From Planctomycetota bacterium (GTDB taxonomy: Bacteria; Planctomycetota; UBA11346), in assembly GCA_024641365.1 (NCBI GenBank), contig JAHEDF010000006.1, forward strand, positions 1-29,583: a stretch of 29,583 nucleotides of DNA. Direction: 5' to 3'. The notes beneath the pieces are model-generated. The model saw only the letters and a list, made by a program, of their open reading frames with translations, did no database searches and was not told the DNA's origin. How positions within the stretch are numbered: position 1 is the first letter of the stretch; each line of letters opens with the position of its first letter. Made by a program: the position numbers and the translations under genes. Positions 1 to 8,080 of this stretch are shown piece by piece.

Positions 1-61
1 TATTGAAAAAAGCACAGCTTTTCTCTTCGGTTCTCTGGTTCTCCATGTTAATTTGTTGCCG

Positions 62-1120
62 TTACGGATGATTTGAGGCGGAATTAGTATCAATAGTTGG
101 AATAAGTAATGCCTGGGCTAATTCGGCATAATAGGTCCCTGGATATTTTTTAACAAAGCCAGGAATTTCCCGGAGCATTACTTCTTCTCGTTTGTCTTCT
201 GGAACCTTAAGTAATTGTTTTTGAAATGTATGCCACTTTTCTTCGGCCCTTAATTCATCACGAAATGCGCTATCGCGTTTTAATTGTAAGAGGGTGGTAC
301 GTGCTGGTTTTATCTGCGGAAAATCTTTTGCGGCTTCGACCATATCGCGGAATGTCATAAAGGCCTCAAAACGATTCGGGGCATTTTCATTTTCAGCTGT
401 TTGTAGGGCGGTTGCCAATTGAGTGTCAAAGATTGGCATCATTTGTTGTGCTAATACTTGAGCGCCGCCAACAGCTTCATTTTCTTGTAGTAACTTTATT
501 GCGCTAATAATTCTGCCTGTTTCGGCTAAAAAGGATGCTCGCTTTAAAATAGGATCCATTCCTGAATTGGGTACGTGCATGACAATGGTGTCAGCAACTA
601 ATTGATACATAGCGTTTATTTTTTCAATGATGGCAAATTCTTTTGGGTCTGTGCCAAGGTAAAAAGTGCTCGCATCTCCGGAGTCACCTACTTCTCCAGC
701 AGGCGAAATGAGCGCGTAGGTCCAAACGCCTTCAGTAGCGGTAACTTTCTTTTGATAAATGCCTTTTGTATCGGTAGCGATAATCCATTCATCTGTGGTT
801 GCACCATAAGCTTTAAGAAATTCCACGGCATTCTCTGGTGTTCCATGATCCCCTTTAATGCCGACTAAAACAATGCCAGCATTCTTATTCTTTTGTTGCT
901 CTAGGGTTTTAATTAAATCTGGCGCCCATTCATTGCCTTGTGCGGTGATTGATTTCACAAAAAACAGAACGACCAGTTTGCCTCGCAGCGAACTCATTTT
1001 GAGTGGTTGCTCACTCGCTTGTGTGTGAATCGAGGCGCCAAATTCGGGAACTGTTTCAGCATACAAGGTGTGACAGAGGCTGACGCTGATGAGTAGAATA
1101 AAAATAGTGCGAACAAACAT
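62..1120 (-). CDS. Secreted thioredoxin-fold (TlpA/redoxin-like) protein lacking active-site cysteines
   Basis: 352 residues. Residues 1-21 form a Sec signal peptide (hydrophobic FILLISVSL, then LYAE), so the protein is probably periplasmic. Residues about 23-155 follow the TlpA/AhpC pattern: an N-terminal strand, the segment SLRGKLVVLFFVKS, then a helix and an IVLVGIKGD strand. Where TlpA proteins carry WCxxC, this one reads KSITAQ (about 56-61), and the only cysteine in the whole protein (Cys16) lies in the signal peptide, so thiol-disulfide chemistry is excluded. The C-terminal half (about 165-352) is helical, charged and unrecognised; it may be a binding or scaffold domain. The ATG at 1120 is preceded by GGAG seven bases upstream, which supports the start. 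It follows dnaE on the same strand after 215 bp. The fold call is fairly safe; the function is unknown. Confidence 0.7.
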   Translation of the reverse strand: MFVRTIFILLISVSLCHTLYAETVPEFGASIHTQASEQPLKMSSLRGKLVVLFFVKSITAQGNEWAPDLIKTLEQQKNKNAGIVLVGIKGDHGTPENAVEFLKAYGATTDEWIIATDTKGIYQKKVTATEGVWTYALISPAGEVGDSGDASTFYLGTDPKEFAIIEKINAMYQLVADTIVMHVPNSGMDPILKRASFLAETGRIISAIKLLQENEAVGGAQVLAQQMMPIFDTQLATALQTAENENAPNRFEAFMTFRDMVEAAKDFPQIKPARTTLLQLKRDSAFRDELRAEEKWHTFQKQLLKVPEDKREEVMLREIPGFVKKYPGTYYAELAQALLIPTIDTNSASNHP

Positions 1121-1335
1121 AAGCCGTCTCCATAGTTTATAGAAACTATTCAGGAGTGTGCATCGGCAAAGTGAATGTCTATAAATAAAAGGGAACTGCT
1201 ACCAACTATCGTGCGATGCACTGATTATGTCACAAACAGGTTGGTAAGTGGATAATGCTAGAAATCTTCAAAGGTAATAAAAACGTACAAATTAATATGG
1301 GAAGGTAATTCAGTCCTTTTCTGTAGACTGGTAAA

Positions 1336-4300
1336 TTACATGGAGCGCGCATATGGTCCACGTTGTTCATGCATTTGTAATTCTTCAACCCCAGCATTGA
1401 TTATGCGTACATTTTGCGGTCCCCAAATAGCGCGTAATTTCTCTAATAATTCATTTGTTGGATGCACGCGCCATTGTTCGCCCAGGCTCAGCGTTAATAA
1501 CACGTCTTCTTTAGTATGTAATAACACGGTGAGTGGTCGTTCGCCGGGATGCTCTTTGAGAGCCGTTTCGCTAGCCCGTAATTGCGACTCTGCATCATCG
1601 ATTGTCTGAATAGCGCTTCCATTAACATGAATGACGATTTCACGAGTAAGCCGTTCTACGATTAGCGAAGCAGGAATTACATCATTAATACGCAGGCTTG
1701 GTAATTCATCAGACTGCGAGTTTTCTTCCATACCCATATCCTCGGATGGGGCATCGCCATCCTGATTTAGTATTGGACGTTGGGCTTGTCGTTCTCGACG
1801 ATCAATAGTGCCGCAAAACAAGGCGACTAAATCAGCTTCGCAGTCATGGGCAAATTTTTCAAATGGACCCGGCACTGTCTCACCACGGCGATTTTGATTT
1901 CCCGGAAATAAAACACCTTCAAAGCGGCCAAACTGATCTTCTAAACTGAGGACCGCCATAGTCTTTCCAGATTTGGTGCGGAAAACTCGTTTATCTAAAA
2001 CCACCGCTGCGATGGCGATGGCATTACCAGTAGCTTCCTGTGCCATAGTTGCGGTTGTGTGGGTAGCAATGCTCCCCAGCGTGCTGCGCTGTTCGCTCAC
2101 CGGATGACTAGAAATCCAATAACCAGTTAATGATTTTTCATAGCCGAGTCGTTCAGTCATATTCCAATCAGGAATATCTGGGTAGCCTGTGGTTTCTTCA
2201 CGAAAGGCGTCATCTTTTTCGAAGGTGGCAAATAACGTTTGCTGATTTTGTGCTTTAACTTTCGATAAACGATGGGCGCGATCAAATGCGCGATCTTGTA
2301 CGTCATACAAAGCATGTCGATTTAGGTGCAAACTATCTAAAGCACCAACTTTAATTAATGATTCCATAACTCGTTTATTAACAGAGCGCGTATCGATTCG
2401 TTCACATAAATCATATAAACTGGTAAATGGACCATGTGCTTCACGTTCTTGAATAAGCCCGAGTGCCGCACCTTCGCCGACCGCTTTGATGCCACCAAAT
2501 CCAAAGCGTACAGTGACTTGCCCTTGTTCGTGCGATTTCTTAATGACGCGGAATTCCCACCCAGATTCATTGACATCCGGCGGTAAAACAGGGATGCCAG
2601 TATTGCGTAATTCCTCAACAAATTTCGTCATCTTATCTTTGTTATCCATTTCGTAGATCAAGTTAGCGGTCATAAAAGCAGCGTAATGGTTTGCTTTCAT
2701 ATACGCTGTCCAATACGCAATTAATCCATAACAAGCAGAGTGTGATTTATTGAAACAATAGGAAGCGAATCCGAGAATTTTCTCCCACATTTCTTTACAT
2801 TTCTTTTTATCAAATTGATGATGTTCCCAGGCGCCTTCAATAAATTGTTCTTCTAATTTCTTTAACGTATTGATATCTTTTTTACCCATGGCCTTACGTA
2901 AATCATCAGCTTGTGATGGGGTAAAACCGCATAATTCACGACTAATAGACATGACCTGTTCTTGATAAATATACAGGCCATAGGTTTCTTTTAAAACTTC
3001 TTCTAATACGGGATGTGGATAATCAACGCGTTCACGACCGTGTTTGCGATCACAATATTGTGTATGCATCCCGGCCATTAACGGACCGGGGCGATACAAA
3101 GCCACCAAGGCAATTAAATCTTCAAAGCGGTCAGGTTTTAATAATTTAATAAGTTCTTGGAATCCCGACGATTCACATTGAAAAACGCCAAGCGTTTGAC
3201 CTTGTCCGAGCATAGCGAAGGTTTTTTGGTCGTCTAATGGCACCGTTCCATAATCAATATGAATGCCTTCGCTTTCAAAGGCGATATCGGCTGCTTTCTT
3301 TAAAATGGACATGGTTTTTAAACCCAAAAAGTCCATTTTTAACAGACCGCATTTTTCGACCTGGGTCATATTAAATTGTGTGGCAGATTTTTCCTTAATG
3401 CGACAAACTGGGACGTAATCACTAACTGGACCAGGTGCAATAATCATGCCACACGCATGAACACCAAGTGACCGTCCTAATTTTTCTAATTGTAAGGCAG
3501 CGTCGAGCACATTTTTAGTACGCTCATCGCTGTCATATCTTTTTATCATGCTATCAACGGCACCGAATTCATTTTTTTCTTTGTTAAGTGCTTTGCGTCC
3601 TAGACAGACTTGTAAATCATGCTTTCCAGAAGGGTCTTCAGGTACTAAATTCGCTAATTCTTGTGATTCTTCAGGCGTCCAATGATAAGCGCGAGCGACA
3701 TCTTTTATTGCCATGCGCGCTTTCATGGTACCAAGTGTCATAATTTGTGTGACCGCATCATGGCCATATTTTTGCGCAACGTATTCAATAACTTCGCCGC
3801 GGCGATCTTTGCAAAAATCAATATCAATGTCTGGCATTGATTTACGGCCAGGATTTAAAAAACGTTCAAACAGTAACCCATATCTTAGCGGGCACATGTC
3901 AGTGATACCTAAGGCATACGCCACAATTGATCCGGCAGCGGATCCACGGCCCGGGCCGACCGGAATACCATTGTCTTTGGCCCAATTAATAAAATCGGCA
4001 ACAATTAAGAAGTAGGCAGCGAAACCCATTTTTAAGATAGTGTCTAATTCAAAATTTAAGCGTTGGTCGACTTCAGGTCCGGGATTGTCGCCATAACGTT
4101 TTTTTATGCCGCGCGCGCATAATTCTCGCATCCATGTTTCTTCAGTATGTCCGTCAGGACAATTAAACGATGGCAAGTAATAAGTCCCAGTTGGAATTTT
4201 TGATTCGCTACATAATTCAACTACGCGGCGTGTGTTAGTTATCGCTTCTGGCAAATCCTTAAATAAAGCAGCCATTTCCTCTGGCGATTTTAAATAATAT

Positions 4301-5016
4301 TCGCGACTGGGCATGCGTTTGCGCCGTTCATCATCGACGGTCGTGACCTTTTGAATTGCCAACTGCACATCATGCACGTCACTATCAGATTGATTGAGGT
4401 AATGAACCCAATTTGTCGCAACGATACCGACACCTAGTTCACGCGCTAATTCGACATTACCATTTAGTGTCGACATCGGACCATCAATACCGTGGTCAGT
4501 TAATTCAACAAATAAGCGTTGATCAGTGAAGATATCTTTGAGTAAGCCGAGTTGTCGACGCGCTTCTTCATGTGCACCAGCCATAATATGACGATTTAAA
4601 AAACCGTCCTTCCCAGCGCCGGTTAAGCAGACCAGCCCTTCGCTTAATGTAGCAATCGCTTCTAAATCAACACGAGGTTCAAAGTAAAAACCTTCAAGCC
4701 AACCACGGCTTACTAATTTACCTAAATTACGGTAGCCAGTTTCATTTTGTGCGAGTAAAACCAACTGATGCCAATCACGAACACGTTCATGCATGCCAAG
4801 CGGCGATACATTTAATTGACAACCAATGATACCGGTGATCCCAGCTTCTTTAGCTTTCGAATAGAATTCAAATGCACCAAATAAATTGCCACGATCAGTG
4901 AGCGCCACCGCATTCATACCATTTGTTTTAACAGCATCGACCAAGCGACTGGCAGTGACCGTCGATTCCAACAGCGTGTAATGGCTGTGAACATGCAAAT
5001 GGGTGAAGTCAGTCAT
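1336..5016 (-). CDS. dnaE: DNA polymerase III alpha subunit (DnaE-type replicative polymerase)
   Basis: 1226 residues counted from the ATG at 5016; the reading frame opens two codons earlier with TTG, which I judge not to be the start. It is the catalytic subunit of the replicative polymerase in the cytoplasm. Order of domains: PHP domain (about 1-270, opening HLHVHSHY), polymerase palm with PDIDIDF (Asp398, Asp400) and the third aspartate in LLKMDFLGL (Asp562), fingers and thumb, helix-hairpin-helix region (about 830-880), then an OB-fold (about 985-1060, AVLSLEDQFGRFEGVLF) and a C-terminal tail domain with an acidic linker. GRGSAAGS is present (about 355). The PHP metal site looks degenerate: the usual TDHGN is TDRGN (Arg42) and the usual GCE is GCQ (Gln67), so this PHP domain probably lacks nuclease activity, as in enterobacterial DnaE. 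No intein or frameshift is seen. No strong Shine-Dalgarno precedes the start. Confidence 0.97.
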   Translation of the reverse strand: MTDFTHLHVHSHYTLLESTVTASRLVDAVKTNGMNAVALTDRGNLFGAFEFYSKAKEAGITGIIGCQLNVSPLGMHERVRDWHQLVLLAQNETGYRNLGKLVSRGWLEGFYFEPRVDLEAIATLSEGLVCLTGAGKDGFLNRHIMAGAHEEARRQLGLLKDIFTDQRLFVELTDHGIDGPMSTLNGNVELARELGVGIVATNWVHYLNQSDSDVHDVQLAIQKVTTVDDERRKRMPSREYYLKSPEEMAALFKDLPEAITNTRRVVELCSESKIPTGTYYLPSFNCPDGHTEETWMRELCARGIKKRYGDNPGPEVDQRLNFELDTILKMGFAAYFLIVADFINWAKDNGIPVGPGRGSAAGSIVAYALGITDMCPLRYGLLFERFLNPGRKSMPDIDIDFCKDRRGEVIEYVAQKYGHDAVTQIMTLGTMKARMAIKDVARAYHWTPEESQELANLVPEDPSGKHDLQVCLGRKALNKEKNEFGAVDSMIKRYDSDERTKNVLDAALQLEKLGRSLGVHACGMIIAPGPVSDYVPVCRIKEKSATQFNMTQVEKCGLLKMDFLGLKTMSILKKAADIAFESEGIHIDYGTVPLDDQKTFAMLGQGQTLGVFQCESSGFQELIKLLKPDRFEDLIALVALYRPGPLMAGMHTQYCDRKHGRERVDYPHPVLEEVLKETYGLYIYQEQVMSISRELCGFTPSQADDLRKAMGKKDINTLKKLEEQFIEGAWEHHQFDKKKCKEMWEKILGFASYCFNKSHSACYGLIAYWTAYMKANHYAAFMTANLIYEMDNKDKMTKFVEELRNTGIPVLPPDVNESGWEFRVIKKSHEQGQVTVRFGFGGIKAVGEGAALGLIQEREAHGPFTSLYDLCERIDTRSVNKRVMESLIKVGALDSLHLNRHALYDVQDRAFDRAHRLSKVKAQNQQTLFATFEKDDAFREETTGYPDIPDWNMTERLGYEKSLTGYWISSHPVSEQRSTLGSIATHTTATMAQEATGNAIAIAAVVLDKRVFRTKSGKTMAVLSLEDQFGRFEGVLFPGNQNRRGETVPGPFEKFAHDCEADLVALFCGTIDRRERQAQRPILNQDGDAPSEDMGMEENSQSDELPSLRINDVIPASLIVERLTREIVIHVNGSAIQTIDDAESQLRASETALKEHPGERPLTVLLHTKEDVLLTLSLGEQWRVHPTNELLEKLRAIWGPQNVRIINAGVEELQMHEQRGPYARSM

Positions 5017-5045
5017 AAGCAACGTGGTAGCGACAGGTTAATCGC

Positions 5046-5085
5046 AAAAACAAAAATTCCCACACGTCATTTGACGTGTGGGAAT
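5046..5085 (-). terminator. Intrinsic terminator after the porin-like gene
   Basis: Arms 5056-5069 and 5072-5085 form a perfect 14-bp stem with a TT apex (in practice a 13-bp stem with an ATTT loop; core CCCACACGTCA). On the minus strand it is followed by TTTTTGTTTTT (5056 down to 5046). It lies 65 bases after the stop of the 5151-6572 gene and before dnaE, so it ends the porin transcript and makes dnaE a separate unit. The A-run lies only on the dnaE side, so the polarity is clear. Confidence 0.9.
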
Positions 5086-5150
5086 GCTGTTTAACTGCGT
5101 TTATCAGATGACTGCCGCTGACCGCCAAGTGCTAAGTCCTTAGCAATGCT

Positions 5151-6572
5151 TTAGAATTCAACCTTTAAGTTCCCGCCAAATAAGTAAATGTAGTCGTCAC
5201 TCGCATTCACACCGGCCGGAGAAACATCTTTATAAACGCCATCAGGTTTGAATAAACCACCAAAGATTGTAATCGTGGAGTCGGTGGTAAAATCCCACGC
5301 TAAACTGAGGTCGGCTTCTTGACCAAATTTATTTGAGCCCGATGCCGTTGATTTATCTGTTTTGTAATACGCATAGGTTGATTTCAAGCGTACACGTTTA
5401 GCAGTATCTAAGGCATATTCCACCTTGCCTTTGACTGCTTGTAAATTGCCTTGTAACAAACGGCTTAATTCTCCATATTTTTCGCTTTCTACAATATACG
5501 TATCGCTCACAGATTCCCAGCTATTAATAAAGGCATTGTTTCTACCGTCACCAGGATTGTCATCACCAGTCATGTGATCAAATTGCAGACCCAACACTAA
5601 ATTGTTAACATGCCAATCGACGCCGAGGTTTAATCCAAAGCCTGCAAACTTGGTGTTATTATCTTGGTTGCCATTTTGCATGGCAAATTCACCATACAAT
5701 TCAAAGTCTTTAAAATCTGCATCAGCGCCTATATAATATGTAATTAATTCATCAACAACGGTGCCATTATTCAGTATGGTACCCCGCTCTAAGTTTGCTG
5801 AGCCAGTTATGAAAATGCGATCATCGCCTGCTTTGGCTGGTTCCCAGTCAAGAGCGACACCATACAATTGGCTGTCATCAGGCATCCGGAAAACATAGGG
5901 AGTAATGTTAAAGGTATCGAGATTATACGATGCACGTATCCCATCCCAACTCGTTATCGTATTATAGTCTGCGCGGCTGTCGAATAAAAATGATCCATGA
6001 TCACGACGTAAATTCCATGCTACTGGCTGCCGCCCAGCATCAATTGATAATTCACGATAATTTAAAAAATCTTTTAATTTAATAAACGCATCATCAAGGA
6101 CTGCGTTACCACTGTTACCATTAACTGGAGCGTTAGTGGTGGTCGATGGATTATTATAAATCAATCCATTTTCTGTGGCGCGACTATTGCCCATAACGCC
6201 TTGACCAGCCAAAGTCACTTGTACTTCAATGCGACTATCAACCGCGATACGCGTACCAATTTCTGCGCGGTACCAACCCTCAGACCGATGATCACTCATC
6301 GCCGGATTATTCGCATTACCGTCAGTATAATTACCTTGTTGTAGTGCGTCTAAATCAACAACGCCTTGAATGTACACTTGGCGATTACCGCCCTGTATTT
6401 TTCCAGGAATGATTTCCGTGGCCCCGCCGCCGCCAGCTCCACCGATAACTGTTGGGCCCGGTGCGTCAGCGCCATGCACCAGGCTGGACGTCAAAACAAC
6501 CATGGCAGGAACCATGGCTAAGCCCGTAACAGGTGTGGCTCGCAAAGAAAACATGGTCGGACGCGCAGTCAT
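5151..6572 (-). CDS. Outer-membrane beta-barrel porin-like protein
   Basis: 473 residues. A long signal peptide (about 1-35, hydrophobic GLAMVPAMVVLTSSLVHGADA) directs export. A glycine-rich stretch (GGAGGGGATE, about 44-53) precedes the barrel. From about residue 66 the protein alternates polar and hydrophobic residues in strands rich in Tyr, Trp and Phe (for example YIQGVVDLDAL, ELYGEFAMQNG, LVLGLQFDHM) and ends LFGGNLKVEF; a terminal Phe is the usual signal for outer-membrane barrel insertion. Similar proteins occur as predicted porins in PVC bacteria. The substrate cannot be told. GAGG seven bases before the ATG at 6572 supports this start. It is transcribed away from the L,D-transpeptidase gene across a 271-bp shared upstream region and ends at a strong terminator. 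Confidence 0.75.
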   Translation of the reverse strand: MTARPTMFSLRATPVTGLAMVPAMVVLTSSLVHGADAPGPTVIGGAGGGGATEIIPGKIQGGNRQVYIQGVVDLDALQQGNYTDGNANNPAMSDHRSEGWYRAEIGTRIAVDSRIEVQVTLAGQGVMGNSRATENGLIYNNPSTTTNAPVNGNSGNAVLDDAFIKLKDFLNYRELSIDAGRQPVAWNLRRDHGSFLFDSRADYNTITSWDGIRASYNLDTFNITPYVFRMPDDSQLYGVALDWEPAKAGDDRIFITGSANLERGTILNNGTVVDELITYYIGADADFKDFELYGEFAMQNGNQDNNTKFAGFGLNLGVDWHVNNLVLGLQFDHMTGDDNPGDGRNNAFINSWESVSDTYIVESEKYGELSRLLQGNLQAVKGKVEYALDTAKRVRLKSTYAYYKTDKSTASGSNKFGQEADLSLAWDFTTDSTITIFGGLFKPDGVYKDVSPAGVNASDDYIYLFGGNLKVEF

Positions 6573-6843
6573 GGAGCAGCCTCTAGCAGTTCAATCGATC
6601 AAAAAAGCGATAAGCACCAGCCTACCACCATCTACTGAATCGGGCGAGAACGCTAACCATGCTGTGACGGCGTGCAATGCGGTGAACGCCCCGACTCGAG
6701 AGACCTGATGACGATCAATCTGAGCAAATCTGTCACTACCAACGAACTCCGATCACAACCTATCGGTTTGCAAGCGGGCGTGATGTTGTCATGGTGCCAA
6801 GCATCTCATTCGTCACCGTAAGCGAGCCAAGGACCACCTATTT

Positions 6844-7824
6844 ATGCGTGCAATCTTCATTCTGATCGTTTTAGCTGCTGCCGGATTTTTTGCGTACACG
6901 TGGTTCAACAAATCTGAAACCGCCCCAGAAGGCACCCCACCTGATCAAACAACACCAGCACAACCTGGTTTTGGTACGACAGAGGGGGCAAAGCCTTTAC
7001 CGAGCGACTTAAAAGAGGCCTATGATAAAGCAGAGGCGTTATGGGCAGAGTTATCAAATGGTGGCGGCAATCCAGCTGCGTCGCCTAAAGGTCCGCTGTT
7101 AAATAAATTATATGCGAGTGTCTTAAAAGGAATTTATAATAAAGACGAGCATAAGGGCTTAGAAATTAAAATAATAACTGACCGCCTAACACCGTTAGGC
7201 ACTGAATTATTTTTCACTAAAACACGCTATGTCGATGATGAAACAGGAATCATGGGATTACATGATGTCTCAGCGGGTCAAAACCCAGATGGTATTGCAA
7301 AATCGTATGGCATGTCATTTGAATTATTAAATCGTTTACGTGGCCGTGATCCAAGCGAATCGCGATTAAATTTAGGCGACCGTTTAAAAATTGTTAAAGT
7401 TAGAGAAAATGGCGGAAATTTTATGCATGTCGACAAAAGTGATTTTTATTTAGATCTCTATATTGCGGGATTATTTGCTAAACGTTATGTTATTTCTCAC
7501 GGTGCTGTAGAAACCCCAACCCCAACTGGCACATCAAAAATTACCGATCGCGTTTTAAATCCCACCTGGACTGATCCAAAAACGCATGAAGTTTATCAAC
7601 CTGAAGATCCACGTAATATTTTAGGAAAAGTGTGGTTAAAATTTTCACCTGATGGTTTAGGTCAAGATGGATTAGGCATTCATGGTTACACGGGACCAAA
7701 TCCACAAATGCAGGCTCGTGTATCGAACGGCTGTGTACGCTTGGACACCCCAGAAGCACAAGAACTCTATCAATTAATTGCGCATCCAGATCGTTGTCCC
7801 ACCGCAGTTGAAATTGTCGATTAA
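6844..7824 (+). CDS. L,D-transpeptidase (YkuD domain) with LysM, membrane-anchored
   Basis: 326 residues. An N-terminal hydrophobic helix (about 3-20, IFILIVLAAAGFFAYTW) acts as uncleaved anchor or signal, followed by a Pro/Thr-rich linker (about 25-50). A LysM-like segment lies about 135-182 (PDGIAKSYGMSFELLNRLRG, then NLGDRLKIV). The YkuD catalytic domain covers about 195-324 with IHGYTGPN (His280) and SNGCVRL (nucleophile Cys297). The family makes 3-3 crosslinks in peptidoglycan or attaches proteins to it in the periplasm. The usual SHGC is SNGC here, an asparagine in place of the motif histidine; other expected residues are kept, so it may well be active. ATG at 6844 has a weak AAGGA ten bases upstream. 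It is followed by a long hairpin at 7826-7931. Confidence 0.92.
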   Translation: MRAIFILIVLAAAGFFAYTWFNKSETAPEGTPPDQTTPAQPGFGTTEGAKPLPSDLKEAYDKAEALWAELSNGGGNPAASPKGPLLNKLYASVLKGIYNKDEHKGLEIKIITDRLTPLGTELFFTKTRYVDDETGIMGLHDVSAGQNPDGIAKSYGMSFELLNRLRGRDPSESRLNLGDRLKIVKVRENGGNFMHVDKSDFYLDLYIAGLFAKRYVISHGAVETPTPTGTSKITDRVLNPTWTDPKTHEVYQPEDPRNILGKVWLKFSPDGLGQDGLGIHGYTGPNPQMQARVSNGCVRLDTPEAQELYQLIAHPDRCPTAVEIVD

Positions 7825-7825
7825 G

Positions 7826-7931
7826 AAAAAACCATCGGAGCACCCCATCTGCTTCGTTGCTTCGTCCTTACGTGGCGCTGCCATGCTGCGTCCTCAGACG
7901 CCTTGCATCTGGGGCACTCAGATGGTTTTTA
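7826..7931. repeat. Long imperfect hairpin, terminator-like (copy H1)
   Basis: An approximately 106-bp imperfect palindrome starts two bases after the L,D-transpeptidase stop. Outer arms are AAAAACCATC (7827-7836) and GATGGTTTTT (7921-7930); next come GCACCCCATCTGC on the left and GCATCTGGGGCAC on the right; the apex is TGGC-gct-GCCA near 7873-7883. The T-run on the right makes it a likely terminator for the plus strand, and the A-run on the left allows the reverse direction. It shares its apex and the GTTGC / CGCCTTG segments with the hairpin at 15340-15442, so it seems to be a repeat family and not a unique terminator. Confidence 0.75.
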
Positions 7932-8080
7932 TAAGACAGCATTATTTATAAATAAAATCACTTTTCTGGACTTTATGTGTTATCTGAGATGTGACAGTAA
8001 TCGGTTATTAAAAATCTTATTCTGTCCAATAATTACTCAGTCCTTGGCAATCGACTAATTGTTGAGATGCTCCGCGCGCC

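Noticed and set aside
4..24. AT-rich hairpin AAAAGC-aca-GCTTTT, possible terminator of the redoxin gene
   Set aside because: Only two GC pairs in the stem and about 40 bases from the stop; too weak to list as a feature.
6370..6708. 112-codon plus-strand frame opposite the porin-like gene
   Set aside because: It is antisense to a well-supported gene; its Pro/Ala-rich translation has no domain-like features.
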